Shown one piece after another: positions 24,662 to 37,500 of a DNA stretch of 64,000 nt; positions within the stretch are counted from its first letter, which is position 1; every line of letters starts with the position of its first letter. The notes beneath the pieces are model-generated. The model did no database searches. It saw only the letters and a program-made list of their open reading frames with translations, and was not told where the DNA came from. This stretch comes from Liolophura sinensis (lineage: Eukaryota; Mollusca; Polyplacophora; Chitonida; Chitonidae). The DNA is taken from NCBI RefSeq assembly GCF_032854445.1, contig NC_088300.1, positions 9,484,001 through 9,548,000 on the forward strand, in the 5' to 3' direction. Both the position numbers and the translations under genes were made by a program.

Positions 24662-27050
24662 TATATCTAGTTGACATATGTATAAATACAGGGGATACAT
24701 ATATGTCAGTGTAAATGCGAGCTGAATGTCTGAGAGGGCAGGTTTGTGACGTGCTAACGATGGGGTTACAGTGACCAGTATGAAGACAAAACGGCAGGGT
24801 AGCAGCTCTGACATAACCACACTCACAATGGATTTTCTGAAGGCTCTTACCATGAGCTGGAGACAGACATCAGCTTAATACCACCACACCATCAATGATG
24901 TAACTCTCCTAAGAGAACACCGCTAGCGCTCCACTTTCCATCATGTACCAGATTCAGCTTTTCGTCCATCCACCAATGTCTTGTTGGATGGAACCACCAA
25001 AGTCCTGGACGTCTGGGTTAGGGTCACAGGTGAGTTTTAATTAACAGTGTTAACAACATTTGTAGGCTAGTTAGTGAATATGAGCATGGGTGTAATTTAA
25101 TGATTTGATGTGTGAACATCAGTGTTGTAGGATATCAACGGATATCACCATAAAATACTGGTTTTTTAGAATGAGAGCATGAGAGAATTTTGTAGAAAAA
25201 CTTTGAAATAGAACTTGTTGATATTTCCAAAGTGCAATAAATATAATAAATTTATTTTCCTGTATACATGTCTAAATTACTGCATACATGTATACAAACG
25301 AGAAAAGTCATATTCAGCTCCGAATTAGTATAACTTGATTATAAGAGATTCACCCTTATGGAGTTTGAGATGGAATTGTATTTTAACTGTGAATAATTTC
25401 AGTTACATTGTAATTCCAATACTTTTTATTATTGGTGGATTTCCGTAATATTTCACATGTTCATTGTGACATTATGCTTTTTGAACTAGTTGACTTCTGA
25501 CTACATTTATGGTACTTAACAGACCTATTTACGTTCGTGCTCTAAAAATAAATAGCCTATGAATGACAAGTTGTTTTTCTGAATATTAAGGAAAATGCTT
25601 TTGACTCTTATGTCTTATGCTCATGACTAGTATATCTTTCTGTACATCCAGTTTACATACCATATTAGTAAAACTTTTCATGAATTGATCTTATGGGTAG
25701 CACTGGCAAGCTTATTTTGACACACTTGAAATTTCCCCAGTGTTCTAAAAAATAATTTCATTGCATTGTTTTTTTGTTTTTTTTTTTTTACTTTTTCCAA
25801 ACAAATTATCCCCTGTAATTCATGGAAATTTTTTACCTACTTGTAACTTTGCTGTACAGACTGTAGTGTAGAAGTGTGATTGGTGACAAATCATGTGATG
25901 TTATCTGTGAATTATTGTCAATACAACTTCACATCATTTGACAGCAAATAACTCTTCTTACTGTAATAAGTAGGTTTTTTTGTTCAAGTTTAACATGAAA
26001 CAATCATCTCATAGCATTTCTCTACCAAACATATTTATTTCCAAACCTGTGTAAAGATAAACACCAGAGAGGTAAGAACTTTTAATCTGATCACTAATTA
26101 CCCATAGCTGTACATTTGTTAGCGTGGTGTTGATCTTTCTCAAGATAACACGTACCCATGACTTCATCTTTGCTTATAATTTTATTCTATTGTGTTGCTG
26201 TTGTGGTTCATGACTGACTTTTATGATTTCATCAAAATTGCGTTCTGTATTCTAGCTCTCTAGTTTAGAGTGGCTGAACTGGATCTGTGCTTTTGGTGTT
26301 AGAGATTAGGATAAACTAATAATGAAGATGTTAAATTTATTATGCATGAAGTTATCTTCTTTCAAACCCTCTGTTCATTAATTAGCTATCAATCAGAGGG
26401 ACAAAGAAGCTGTTCACAAGCTGCATGCACTTCAGAAACTGATATCTTATCCCTTCCCTTTTATCTGAAAAAAGTCTTGATTTATAGATCATTTCTTGTG
26501 CGGCATGATAACTGCAGTAATGGCTCCAAGCCGGTGCATGAAGATCCAGACACACAGTACATGTATATCTACATACCTGTGGATAGCTAACAATGTGTGA
26601 TAGCCAGATTGTGTATCTGTAGCTAACTCTGATGTGGGTATCTACTCCTAGCCTATATGACAGGCTGTTAGTGATATAGGACCATCAGTATACGGCAGTC
26701 GTGGCAAAGGTTTATACATAACTCAGTTACTGACAGGCTTTCTGCCTAATTATCTGTCTACATGGTTATGCTGATGGCGGAGAGATTACTTATAAATACT
26801 ACTTACTTTTGTAGTCTTTATGAACTTTTAGATGTACCCTCAGCAGCAATGTATTTTCTTTCAAACCCAAATTCCTAAAACTTTTTTGCCTCTGAAAAAT
26901 GAGACCTGAAAGTGATTACTCTTGACATAATATGAATGTTTATTAGGCGATTTTTTTTTTGAGATAACTTTTTCTTTCATATTAATATAGCAATGATACA
27001 CAAGTGATATATAACTGGAGAAGGGTGAAGAGTTATGGTTTAAACAACAT
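23326..27050. other. Long noncoding stretch
   Basis: Contains a (TA)n microsatellite at about 24631-24666 and T-rich runs near 25770. An ATG-open run to CAG|GTGAGT at 24943-25029 is discussed separately as a weak candidate exon. No other feature is supported. Confidence 0.4.
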
Positions 27051-27140
27051 GTACCTTGGGACTAATATAAAGTATTATATACGTTATATATATTATATTA
27101 TATATATTATTATATATTTGTTATATTAGTCCCAGATGTA
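27051..27140. repeat. Inverted repeat flanking an AT-rich core, MITE- or cruciform-like
   Basis: The left arm GTACCTTGGGACTAATATAA and right arm TTATATTAGTCCCAGATGTAC are inverted copies, with 14 bp perfect plus outer GTAC. They enclose about 50 bp of nearly pure A/T. No obvious target-site duplication was recognised. Confidence 0.72.
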
Positions 27141-27142
27141 CC

Positions 27143-28489
27143 ATAATACTGGTTAATTGGGCTTGTCTTGCAGTAATAGGCACCTTTGCATAGAACATAA
27201 CATGTGTGAACTGGACATATATTTGAGGCAAAATGAAGTATGTGAGTAGACTCAAAAATGCTTTCACAATACATGTAAATATAACGCACCAGATTAATAA
27301 TTATGTGCGAGAAGTGTTGATCCTGATTGTGATGGGATTTGTTGAATATATGTGTGTTGTATGTTTGCAAACAGTGTACATGCAGCGAGTACACATGAAG
27401 TGAATAGCAGAATGGATTTCTGCACACAGGCTGTGTTGGGAGAAGACCATTGTTTTTCTCTCCCATGGTGTGATAAGACGGCTGTACAATGTACACCAGA
27501 CATTTGGGGATGTCAGGGATAGGGTAGAGGTTGCGGACTGTAAGCCAAGCTGTACCTGGACGTTCTCAAACATCACTTGTTACTGCGTTACAAGTGTATA
27601 ACTGACAAGATGAGAGGCCAGTGAGAAAGAGAGAAGTTTACAGTTTGTGATATGACTCAAACTTCACACCACTACATTTTATGTGGCATACAAAGGGGGA
27701 AAGGGAGGGGGGGAGTCATGTGTTAATTATGGCTGAAGATTTTTGTTCTTAAGCCGCAAATGTAAACTGTGGTTGATCCTATGTTGTATATAAAGTGCAT
27801 GGCTCATGTGATGACTAAGTCAGGTTACATATAATGTGCATATATAGCACATTAGTTTTCTTACTGCTAAGGTCAGAGATCAATTCTCTTTGCTGCAACT
27901 TTGACTAAAAATTCTCTCTTTTCTCTGATGTTCAGCACATTGTATGGTAATGTTCAAATAATGCTAACATCAAGAAGGGGAAGACTTTGGTTGGAGTGAT
28001 GCATGCATTTTACTTTTCAGTAATCTGATGGGTTTTTTTTATGTTGAAATATAAGTTGCAAAATTAAAGGTAAGACAGTGTCTTACATATTTGGGGGTTG
28101 TTTGACATGTTGTAGATGATGTATGAGAATGGCTGCCTTGGAATTTCCTGCTTTTGTTGGAGCAGACTGTTTACATTTGGAGCAGACTGTATCAGACTAG
28201 AAAGTATTGCTGGTGTAAAAATGAATGTGATCCTGACTACAAACTCCTGCGTTATGTAACAGGCTCTTGAGCATGGGATGAAGAAGTGTATGAAAAGGAA
28301 GTCACCTAAGCATGTCCTTATTTATCCTTATTTATTGAGTTTTTCTGATTTAATCAGTACTCAGGTGCATCCAGGAGCATTACCTGATGTAGACAACACA
28401 CAAACTATAATGCAGTTACAGTTGTATTGAGGTGAGAGAACAGATGTCCTGCTTAAGTGAATGGAGTGAATGCAGGATGATTATATTTA
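27143..28489. other. Noncoding stretch, no gene seen
   Basis: Overlapping short minus-strand frames at 27110-27576 have no recognisable domain. A G-rich run lies near 27696-27712. Confidence 0.4.
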
Positions 28490-28615
28490 TATATTTATTT
28501 GATCGGTGTTTGACGACTTATTCAAGAATATTGAGTGGGAGGAAACTGGGCACAGCCCCATGACCATCCATAGGTTGCTGTCACACCTGTGCACGTACTA
28601 ACCCCAGGCGTGTTA
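28490..28615 (-). mobile_element. SINE family A, inverted diverged copy
   Basis: The + strand reads TTGATCGGTGTTTGACGACT, TATTCAAGAATATTGAGTGG, GAGGAAACTGGGCACAG and CCATCCATAGGTTGCTG. These are reverse complements of the SINE tail and body words in the correct order. Confidence 0.6.
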
Positions 28616-31600
28616 ACACCAGGATGATTATATATCTGAGGCTAATTATGTCTTCATGTTACTGGATTAAACAGTACTGGTGGGTAAGACAATGTCTGAA
28701 GTGGGTACGGTACTTAAATAAGACAAGGGCTGATTGCAAACAAAAGTAAAACATGCAGAATGGCCAGCTTAGGTTATTTGTGATCTACTTTCTCCCTCTC
28801 TATCCCTACTCATGTTGAGGGAGGGCTGAGCTCTACAGCAGTTTTCCTCAATGTCATATTTTATAGTCCAGGGCCCCCTTTCACAAAACTTCATAAATAA
28901 GTTTTTTGTAACTTTTCTTGTAAATGACATGGCCTTATGGCACTTTAATCCTAGAAAACGTTTTGAGAAATATGATGTACGAAGGTTTGCGAAAGTGGCT
29001 CCAGATCCTTAGATCAAACATAATTATCTTTGAAAACTTGGCACCTGGTGTATTGTATAATACAATTCCGCAGGGCCTGTGTGAGTATGTAAACTATCAC
29101 ACCTGTGGAATATATTAATAATTATTTGTGTACCTTGTTATGTATTATAAGAGACAGTCAGAGATATAGTGCATGCTGAACTGCTTGTAATGACCAGTGT
29201 TGTTATTTGTTCTTGTTCCCTTTGTTGACAAGACAATCCCCTAGATCCTGTGCCCTACACCCAGTTCTCTTCATCTCCATCTATACCCTCATTTCCACAA
29301 TTTTTGCACGTGTAAAATGTCAAAATAATTTGTAATTGATGCAGTAAAAAATTTCAATTTGAGCCATAAAGTTCTTTTTTCTTCGGAGATGTAAGAGATA
29401 ATTTAGCTTACCGGGAACATAATGGTTCATATCTGCAACAGCATTACACCATGGAAAACTTGTGAGGGGGGAATCAGTGAGGGTTGTTGACACACCTGTG
29501 GCTAGGGGGAGGCACAGGTACATGTGGAGTGACAGGGGCTGTATTTGTAGACATGGAGCGGCTTGTTTACTGTGGTCAGTTCGAGCCCAATATGTGTGCT
29601 GAACTTGGAGGTCAGGGTTAGGTGGCTAGGATCATCCTTGTTTGATTGAGACAAGCAGGAACGGGGTGGCATTGCAAGGTACATAGCATTGTAAGGCCAC
29701 TGAATGGAGGATGGGTTGTAGGTCAACCATGTGCAGGTAACCCTTCACCCTTTTGAGGGGGTGGGGGGGGGGACAGTTGTTTAGGTGAATCCCCCTGAGG
29801 AATGGACACTGTTCTCACCTGATTGCTCAGGTCAACTGGTCAGATGGATTTCAGAGAGTTGGTCTGAAATACCCACGGAGATTAGATAAACATCAGAGGC
29901 TTACTGGGACTGATAGGTGTACATATAGATAGGTACATCAGGGTGGGTAAGGTAATTGGGGTGGCGTACCTGTCAAATGAGGGGTAGAGAAGCTGGATAT
30001 TTATATACAGGTATGCTGAGGCCTGGCTGAGCTAGGGAGTCGGCCAGGCAGGCAGGAAGGCTTGCAGACGACTGAGAAAACCACTCATTCACTCACTACC
30101 AGGGCCTTTAATAACTATCAACCACCTCGCCTGGGCTCAGCTCTCCCCCCTCAGGCTAGTCAGAGTTTTACAGCAGAGATTAGCTGGTGTGCATACACAC
30201 ACAGGACAGCCAGATTGAAGGCTTGGCCCTCACCTACATGTAGACTGCACTGAACCCAGGGAACTCTCTCTCAGACAAGAGATACACACACCAGCATTGT
30301 CAGATGTCCTCTAGATCGGTGAGGAAAACACTCGGTGACAACAGAATATTTGGGAACGAGATTTTACCCCATACTGATCTTGAGTGAGTTTCTGTCCCAA
30401 GATGATGTCTAGTTTATGCTGTCATCCGGTAGGAGTGGCTGAATGAGGAATTTTTGGTATGTACATGTGTAGTTAGGTAGGCTATAGCAAGTGATAGTGC
30501 CTTTCTCTCTAACTGGCTTTGACCTCTTGAATATATATTTTTAGTTCTGTTTATATGATTATATGAATTGTCACAGTAGAATGATCAGCCGCTGTGACAT
30601 TGATAGTGGGTTATAATGTTTATCATTCATAGTCCACCTCAGTATACATGGTAGACAGGGTTTTCCAGGATGTCGTGCCAGACCGAATCGGTTAGCCACA
30701 CCTTAATTAGGTATAACGACACACGTCAGAGCTCCTCCTTTTGTGAAAGGTTTTGGGTCATTTAAAGTAATCCTTACACAACGGTATTTAGCTAACCGCC
30801 TGAGTGTGCATTGCTAGTACTTAACATGTATCCCTCATGTAAAAGGTGAGGAAGTTAAAATAACACACTGTTTTTTACCTACGATGCCGGTTCACACATC
30901 TTCTTCCTCAGAATGGTTCACTCAGGTATGTCATCTATTAATTAGTACAGGTGTTAAGTCTCACAGCCTAAGATGATTAATGAGAGACAATGACATTCGT
31001 TGTGCGTATAGTTGTCATTGATGATATGTTAGGGTAATGTCAGGAGTTAGAACAGAAACTAATAGAAGTGAGGGTGAGTGAATTAATTAGGATCATAGTT
31101 TCGTTGTTTATTAATACAATTGTATGTGTAAATTAAAATGTATCAGGCAATTCAAATTAATTGTCATATTTCCCTGAATGAATCCATTTGGAATGTATAA
31201 CTGTGAGATCTGGTGTGACCGAGGGGTCGTGTATGATTAAGATGTATGCTGTAGTCTAGCTACTTTTTTATGGTTTCAAGTCAAATTGTAGACCTAGGTA
31301 GACTCAAATTCAGGACAGTAGTAGCTACAAGTAGGCTACATTAGCTTAGTCTGAATAACTCTGGGGTCTCACTGCATGTTTACTTATCAGTGGAAAGGAC
31401 ATAAATTGCCATTCAGTCTACAGTTCTAACAAGCTCTCAATTCTTTTTTTAAAAAATGCCTTTTGGATTGTTAAGGTGAAATAGTTGTCACCAGTATATA
31501 TGGTACTTTAGGATGTAAAGACAGTACCTGGATATTCAGCTTTGAAAGGCATTAGACTGTGATAACAAGGAAATGAAATAAGGTAACTAGCTTTCAGTTC

Positions 31601-32029
31601 AGTTAAGAAAAGCAATTTGGTTATTCAGGTGCGTAATACATTTGTCACCTATGTGCTTTAGGATGTACCTGGATATTCAGCTTTGATACATATTATGTGT
31701 GAGACACTGTAAATGCCTTTTTATTTGCGGGCATAAACTTTCACAGATTTGGTAAGAAGACATATTCGCGTGAATCAACTTTCGTAGATCTTAAAAAACT
31801 TATAAACGAAAATCAAACTTCAATACAGAAATGTCAAGTAATAAAACAACTCAAGCATTCAAGTAACAGTGTTATAATTTAAACTTGTTTGTACCTTTAA
31901 GATGTGGCAAAAATTCTATACAATACAGTAATCAGACAAAGGAAGTTAATCCTAAGCTAATCTTTTGAAGACTGTTATTCTTTATAAGACGAAGCCCTTA
32001 CCTGCTGTGTGAGCAAATATTCCTGTCAC
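28616..32029. other. Long noncoding stretch
   Basis: 29970-30350 is somewhat richer in G/C and contains a TATTTATATACAG TATA-like word near 29997 and short CA runs. This could be a promoter but there is no proof. Two short direct copies of TTTAGGATGTA ... CCTGGATATTCAGCTTTG lie at about 31508-31545 and 31660-31687. No gene supported. Confidence 0.4.
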
Positions 32030-32590
32030 TCCCTCCCGGAGACGACGAAGGATTAAATGTGATGTAAATAAATCCCACTGTTTAATTCTCATGCATCAGC
32101 AGTGTGAGTGAAACTTAGAGTGAACTGTGACAGATCTGAGTAAATTTCTCAGAAATCATCATTATGAAAAGGAAGTTTGAAGTGCGGAAACCCCTGAGCG
32201 ATGTATCGGGCGAGTCGGAAAGGTGATCTGACTGGAGGGAAAGTATAGTCGATAAATCGTATGTATATCGGATCACGTACACACGCCCAGTACAAATTAT
32301 CGATTTGTATGTCTCTAAGCGTGGCAATAAATCAACAACAACAACAACAAAGTCGCATCGTGGCGATACTTAGACGGAGCTAAGCCTCCTTAAAAGAGTG
32401 TTTGAAAAAGTATTAGAACTGTAGTGCTTGTTAACGAATTTATAACTGTAAGGCATGCTACGTTAGTAAATTACTTACATGGGTTTTATATTCGATGGCA
32501 CTTATTTTCACGAAAATGTGTTTGCTGCGAAGTCCGCGAATTTTAGTACTACACGAATAAAAAGACATTTATAGTAACAAGAAAATAAAT
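32030..32590. promoter_or_regulatory. CpG-dense patch, candidate promoter or regulatory region
   Basis: By eye I count roughly 30 CpG dinucleotides in about 550 bp (for example GACGACGAAGG, TATCGGGCGAGTCGG, CACGTACACACGCCC, CGCATCGTGGCGATAC, GCGAAGTCCGCG). Neighbouring 500-bp segments carry only a handful. In a CpG-depleted invertebrate genome this marks a locally unmethylated element such as a promoter or developmental enhancer. It contains the candidate first coding exon at 32164-32222 and a (CAA)n tract near 32334-32350. The function is inferred. Confidence 0.45.
32164..32222 (+). CDS. Candidate alternative first coding exon of the RIN-like gene
   Basis: An ATG with A at -3 opens a 59-nt frame, MKRKFEVRKPLSDVSGESE plus two bases AG, that ends at AAG|GTGATC. 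The leftover AG (phase 2) joins exactly to the exon at 50329, whose first base T completes Ser. This gives ...SGESE-S-DKKLLEEYITG without a frame break. It cannot join the exon at 40746, where it would read into a stop, so it would be mutually exclusive with that exon. The position in a CpG-dense patch supports a promoter-proximal exon. Against it: the donor lacks G at +5, the peptide is short, and there is no homology evidence. It could be a chance open run. Confidence 0.36.
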
Positions 32591-33410
32591 GAAGGTTTCG
32601 TAAGCAAACCATGATTACTTTAAAAGCTAGTCTGACTTTAATCTAACCTTATCTGGTAGCATAAGTCATTGTCTATATACACCTCTACCGGCTATTCAGA
32701 ATATGAGGGTCATCAGTGTCCTTATCAGGCTTTTACCTGCAAGTACATGTGACTTACAGGAACTGGTATTTAGATATTTGGAGTGGTATTGTCCAGAGCC
32801 TGCTTAGAACATGCAGTGGTAACAAAAACATGTATTATTTAACACTGATTAAATGGCCCCCCTCTGAGTCATAAAAATATATAAAGAAGGGAAATTTCCA
32901 GGTTTTGCTAATACATATTTATTAGATTCTCTGCACATGTGGATCGACACATTCCTATATGAACCAGGACATACGTGTACATTATTTGACTGCTTTGCTG
33001 TAGATCTTAGAGGTAGATCTAGAGGTAAAGATTTTACCTTATAAGACCTCATAAGCCTAACAGGATGACGTTGGCAATCTTTCACTTATGTATTGGTAGC
33101 TAGTGGTAGGGGAAGAAATCGGAGTGCCCAACATAAACCACTGACCTTTGGCATGTTACTCACAATCTTTTCCACCTGTAAAGTATTTTTTGTACAGCTT
33201 TGCCATACTGTTTGAAGATAAATAATCTTCAAAGAATATTAGACTGCGCAAACGGTCTCAAGCAGCTTTGTGTGGTCACCAAAGCCACACAAGCAGTGAA
33301 ATCAGGGGGAATATGCAAATTTCCTGTTCGAGGCTTAGCGTATTAGGATATGCCAAATAGGCTTCTGTCCGTATACTTGGTGATGTGTTATATTTGGTGT
33401 CAAATCTCTT
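32591..33410. other. Noncoding stretch, no gene seen
   Basis: AT-rich. No supported feature. Confidence 0.4.
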
Positions 33411-33570
33411 TGCCGTATGTGGGAAGGTCCTCAGCAACCTGTGGATGGTTCTGGGTTTTCCCCGCAGGTTCTGCCCGATTTCCTCTCATTACAGTGCTGG
33501 CCGCTTTTGTATAAGCGAAATATTTTAGAGTACGGCGTAAAAAAACACCAATCAATCAAATCAATAAAAT
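33411..33570 (+). mobile_element. SINE family A, 5'-truncated copy
   Basis: Begins in the body (TGCCGTATGTGGGAAGGTCC, CAGCAACCTGTGGATGG). It continues GGTTTTCCCCGCAGGTTCTG, CAGTGCTGGCCGC and GTATAAGCGAAATATTTTAG. It ends AGTACGGCGTAAAAAAACACC followed by an A-rich tail. Confidence 0.72.
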
Positions 33571-34353
33571 CTCTTTGACTGGGTGTTCTTGGCATGGCAT
33601 TCCATTCATGCAGCACTGGAAATATGTCTAAATGGGAACCAGCTTGTGGCATTGTACTGGTGAGGTAATGATATAATAATGTTGAAAGCCTTTTTTGTTT
33701 TCCAAATTTACAGGTAGCATTTGATCCTGCTGTGTTTTTGTGTCTTTGTGTCAGTCGTGTGTTTTGGGTTTTTTTTTTTATGATCAAGACGTTGATTATC
33801 TCTTGAGCTCAAATCATTTATCTGTGCTTGTCTTGAACCTGAATAGCTTGGATCTTGTCATCCAGTTTAAAGGTACAGGTGGTGTAAGTTTAGGCGTCAC
33901 ATGAGAGGTGAAAGGTCAACATATCGCTGTCAGCCACGGTCAACGCATCTGCCTTATATAGCTAGCTGTTTATGTGGCCTTACCTCTGCTGACCAGATAT
34001 TAGGTGACACCTTACCAGTAAATATGTAAACAAATCTATGTACAAGCCTGGAGGTGGATATGTATGTGGTTAGTCAGCAGAGGGCTGCTCTCATATGGGT
34101 CTGTCTGTTGTGTAACCAGGGACAGTTCAGTGTTGATTATAAGCATAATTAGGCATTCTGAAATAAGTGAATTATTAGGCAGGATATTGGTAGGAGATCA
34201 GCCATTCTGTGCAGATGGTTCTAATATGCTGTGATGTATGCTTCGGTCATAGCAATACCTGTACGTTATTTTTTCTACATTACTTGCTAAACTAACCTAA
34301 GGGTTGATTAGAGCCCAGCTTGAATAGCATCATATGGTAAAGAGTGATAATAT
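33571..34353. other. Noncoding stretch, no gene seen
   Basis: Contains a poly-T run near 33771-33779. Nothing else supported. Confidence 0.4.
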
Positions 34354-34566
34354 TGATGGGAAGTCTCATACTGGAGTCACATATTGGTATGAAGTGATAT
34401 GTTGGCATAGAGTGATATATTGGAGTCCCATATTGGTATGTAGTCCTGTAGTGTTATGGTCCCATATTTATATGGAGTCTCATATATGTATGGAGTTGCA
34501 TGTTGGGTTGGAGTCCCATATTGGAGTCATATGTTGGTATGGAGTCCTGGTTTTGGTATAGATTGA
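34354..34566. repeat. Short irregular tandem repeat
   Basis: About ten diverged copies of a roughly 20-bp word GGAGTCCCATATTGGTAT (variants GGAGTCATATGTTGGTAT, GGAGTCTCATATATGTAT). Confidence 0.78.
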
Positions 34567-37500
34567 GTCCTGGTATATGCCAACAGGCCAACTTTCAGTC
34601 ATTATTTTTGTTGTGTTACAATCAGATTCTTTAACTGTTTTGTGATAATAATTATGATGTGATACAATTTTTGGATCTTTGATTATCTGTTATATATGTG
34701 ACCTAATTACCATACCACTGTCTCACACCATCAGGTATAACTTCAGTGGTGCAGTTTATCTTAACTGACTCACAAATTCAGGGATATACAACATTGTTCT
34801 GCATGTTTTGTGTGCTTTGCTACATGTATATCTTTGTTCATCATGGTGAAGGTGTATAGGCTGAGTACTGTAGGATTTCATGGATGAGTGCAGCAGTTGT
34901 CCAATATCACACAGATGCACTTCTATAATTAATGAGGTGAACTGCTGAGGGGCATGTGACCTTGTCTCTCCATTATTATGAAGAGCTGACATGTGGGTGA
35001 GTGACATAGATCACATGCATAACTTTCACCAGGTTATTAAGCAGGATTACCTGGATTAACCTAGGATTCTCACACCTGTACCAGTCACACCTGGACTAGG
35101 TAATCGGCTCTGATTGTTATGTGATTTGACCTGCTCAGGTAAGTGGAGTAACTGGACTGACCAGTGGTTAACTGTCAGGATCTGAGTGTCCTGAGGTCAG
35201 GTGTACATCCAATCTAGCCAGGTATTTTTCATCTAGATGTATGGATATGAAGTACATCATCCAGATCCTAGTCACTGACTTTGTGGGAAAACCAACAGGA
35301 CTGAAGGGCGTTATTATGACATAGATATGGTCAACAAAGGCAGAAGTCTCTTATTAAGATACATGTGAAGTTGGAGAAGGTGAAAAAGTACTGGTGGTTT
35401 TGACTTGTGTTTCATTTGTTTATTATTTCCTCTTTTGGATAGGTAAGTTAACATTGATCAGTATTTGTTCATCTTTACATCCAGTAAAGAGCAGATTAGT
35501 CTCTATGACAAGTAATCATGATACATTGTTAACAAGTGCAAGTTGTGTTTAGAAATATATAGAAGGATCCTAGATCTTCATTTTCAGATTAGAAGTGTTT
35601 TTGAGAAGCATGTAAGACAAGACTAATTTTGATCTTCAACAGAGCATTTTGGCTTGATAATAGAATAATGTAGTTGAATTATTTGAAGTTCTAGAGAAGG
35701 CTCAGTGTGATGTTACTTGAGGTAAGAGATTGAATTCAAATATGCCAGATCCGTTGGTAAAAGTTTCAAGAACACATGATTGCCTCTAGTGTAGACCTAC
35801 ACTTGTGCTTTGCCTCCTTGCATGGAGCGTGGGTTGCCTTTCAGCAGACAGTGGTTGGCTTGTGTTTTGGTGATCATACGCCAGGAAGTTGCACATCTGC
35901 TTGCACTTTCAATCTTGTCTGGCGTTCTCTCCACACTAGGCCATATTTCACATGTCAAAGGAAAAAATCTGTTCTCTGGTGTGAGCAGACAACTGCCAGT
36001 TATAAAGGCAAATAACACCTGTGCAATTCATCACTTACATAATCAGTCATTTATAAACAGATTTAGAATTGTAGCCAGGATAAGTCGGATTTCAGATTTC
36101 ACTGTTAAGAAGTTTGGTTAGATAAATATATTGTTTTGTGTGAAATTATCCAAGTACCTGTGGTATACACATGTACCATAGGCTAGCAGAACATATGCAG
36201 GCTACAACAATACACCCATTTTTCCGCATTGCTTTTGTCAGATCATTAATTAGAAATATGTTCAAATGAGCATGACTTCTGTGTAACATTTGCCAATATA
36301 CTTTATGATTTTAGCCCTGGGTTATTGTTTGAATGCAAATATGTGTACATTAGATTGATAACTTTATCAGCTCAAAACTGTGGAACGTGCATATGTGTGT
36401 CAGCAGGTATGTCTATATATTGTTATTAATAGTGCCTGCCCCCATTGGATGCCAGTATGGCATATAATGCTGTGTTGAATCAAATATGAAGTGAATGAAT
36501 GTTTAATGTTTAACACCACATCAATATTAGTTATTACATGATTCAAGCTAAGTTTTTCAAAACTAGGTTCACCTGTTCCATTTCTCCCAGTCATGTCGTA
36601 ATTCATCAGTGAATTAATGTTCTTTATATTTTATCACCTGTAACATTAAGACTTCCTGTTTTATTCTCTGCTATAAAATCTTTTGTGTCACACAAAAGTC
36701 ATCCTTAGGGTTCCATCCCCAGTGGGAAGCACTCTGCATTTCTGATTATTTTGCTGTGTAATTGTAGAAGTTAAGCTGGAAAAAAAAATTTTTGACACAT
36801 TATTTATTTTTCACACTGAAAACATTGTATTTTTGTTCTGAAATTAGTATGCTATCCTTCCATCCTATAGCTAAACCAGACTATGTTCAAGTTCTCAAAT
36901 TTCCTTTTAAAAAGTAAGTTTTAAGTTTTACATCTGATATGATGGAATGATGCTATACTAAGTGGCCATGTGATGAAGATAGGGCCCCATGTCACTCTGA
37001 CTTCCTGGAATACGTATATCACTCAGGTGATATTGTATAGATGTGTGTTTGGTGGTAGGCTAGAGTCTGTCCAACAACAATCACAAAGCTTATCCAACAT
37101 GGGACTCGTTTGTACAGGCAAGGCATGTCCAACATGGGACTCGTTTGTACGGGCATTGTGGTTATGTCATAATGTTATATTAATTTTAGACCAGTGATTA
37201 AAATTAATGATTAATTAAATGCCACAACAGTATTGAAAATGCACTCAAAACTATATAGTCTACATTCTACTTCACATCAAATAGTTGGTTATTGAAGAAC
37301 AAAATTCAATAAGTCTTAAATATCATATTCCTGAAGTGATCAATTGCATGAGCTCGGATATATTTATATGTGGCAGACGTAACATGGGATATAATGCGTG
37401 TTACATTCACATAGCACATGTGGGGAGGTGAATTAAGACCTGTATGCTCTCATTGTATCAATGGCTATATATTTGATATAAGATGTGTACGTAGTGAGGT

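Noticed and set aside
30304-30318. Five-codon first exon (MSSRS) before GTGAGG near a TATA-like word
   Set aside because: Too short to distinguish from chance. Noted only as part of a somewhat GC-richer patch.
35776-36121. Overlapping frames of 73-103 codons on both strands
   Set aside because: No domain, no consistent splice context, and overlapping frames are mutually incompatible.
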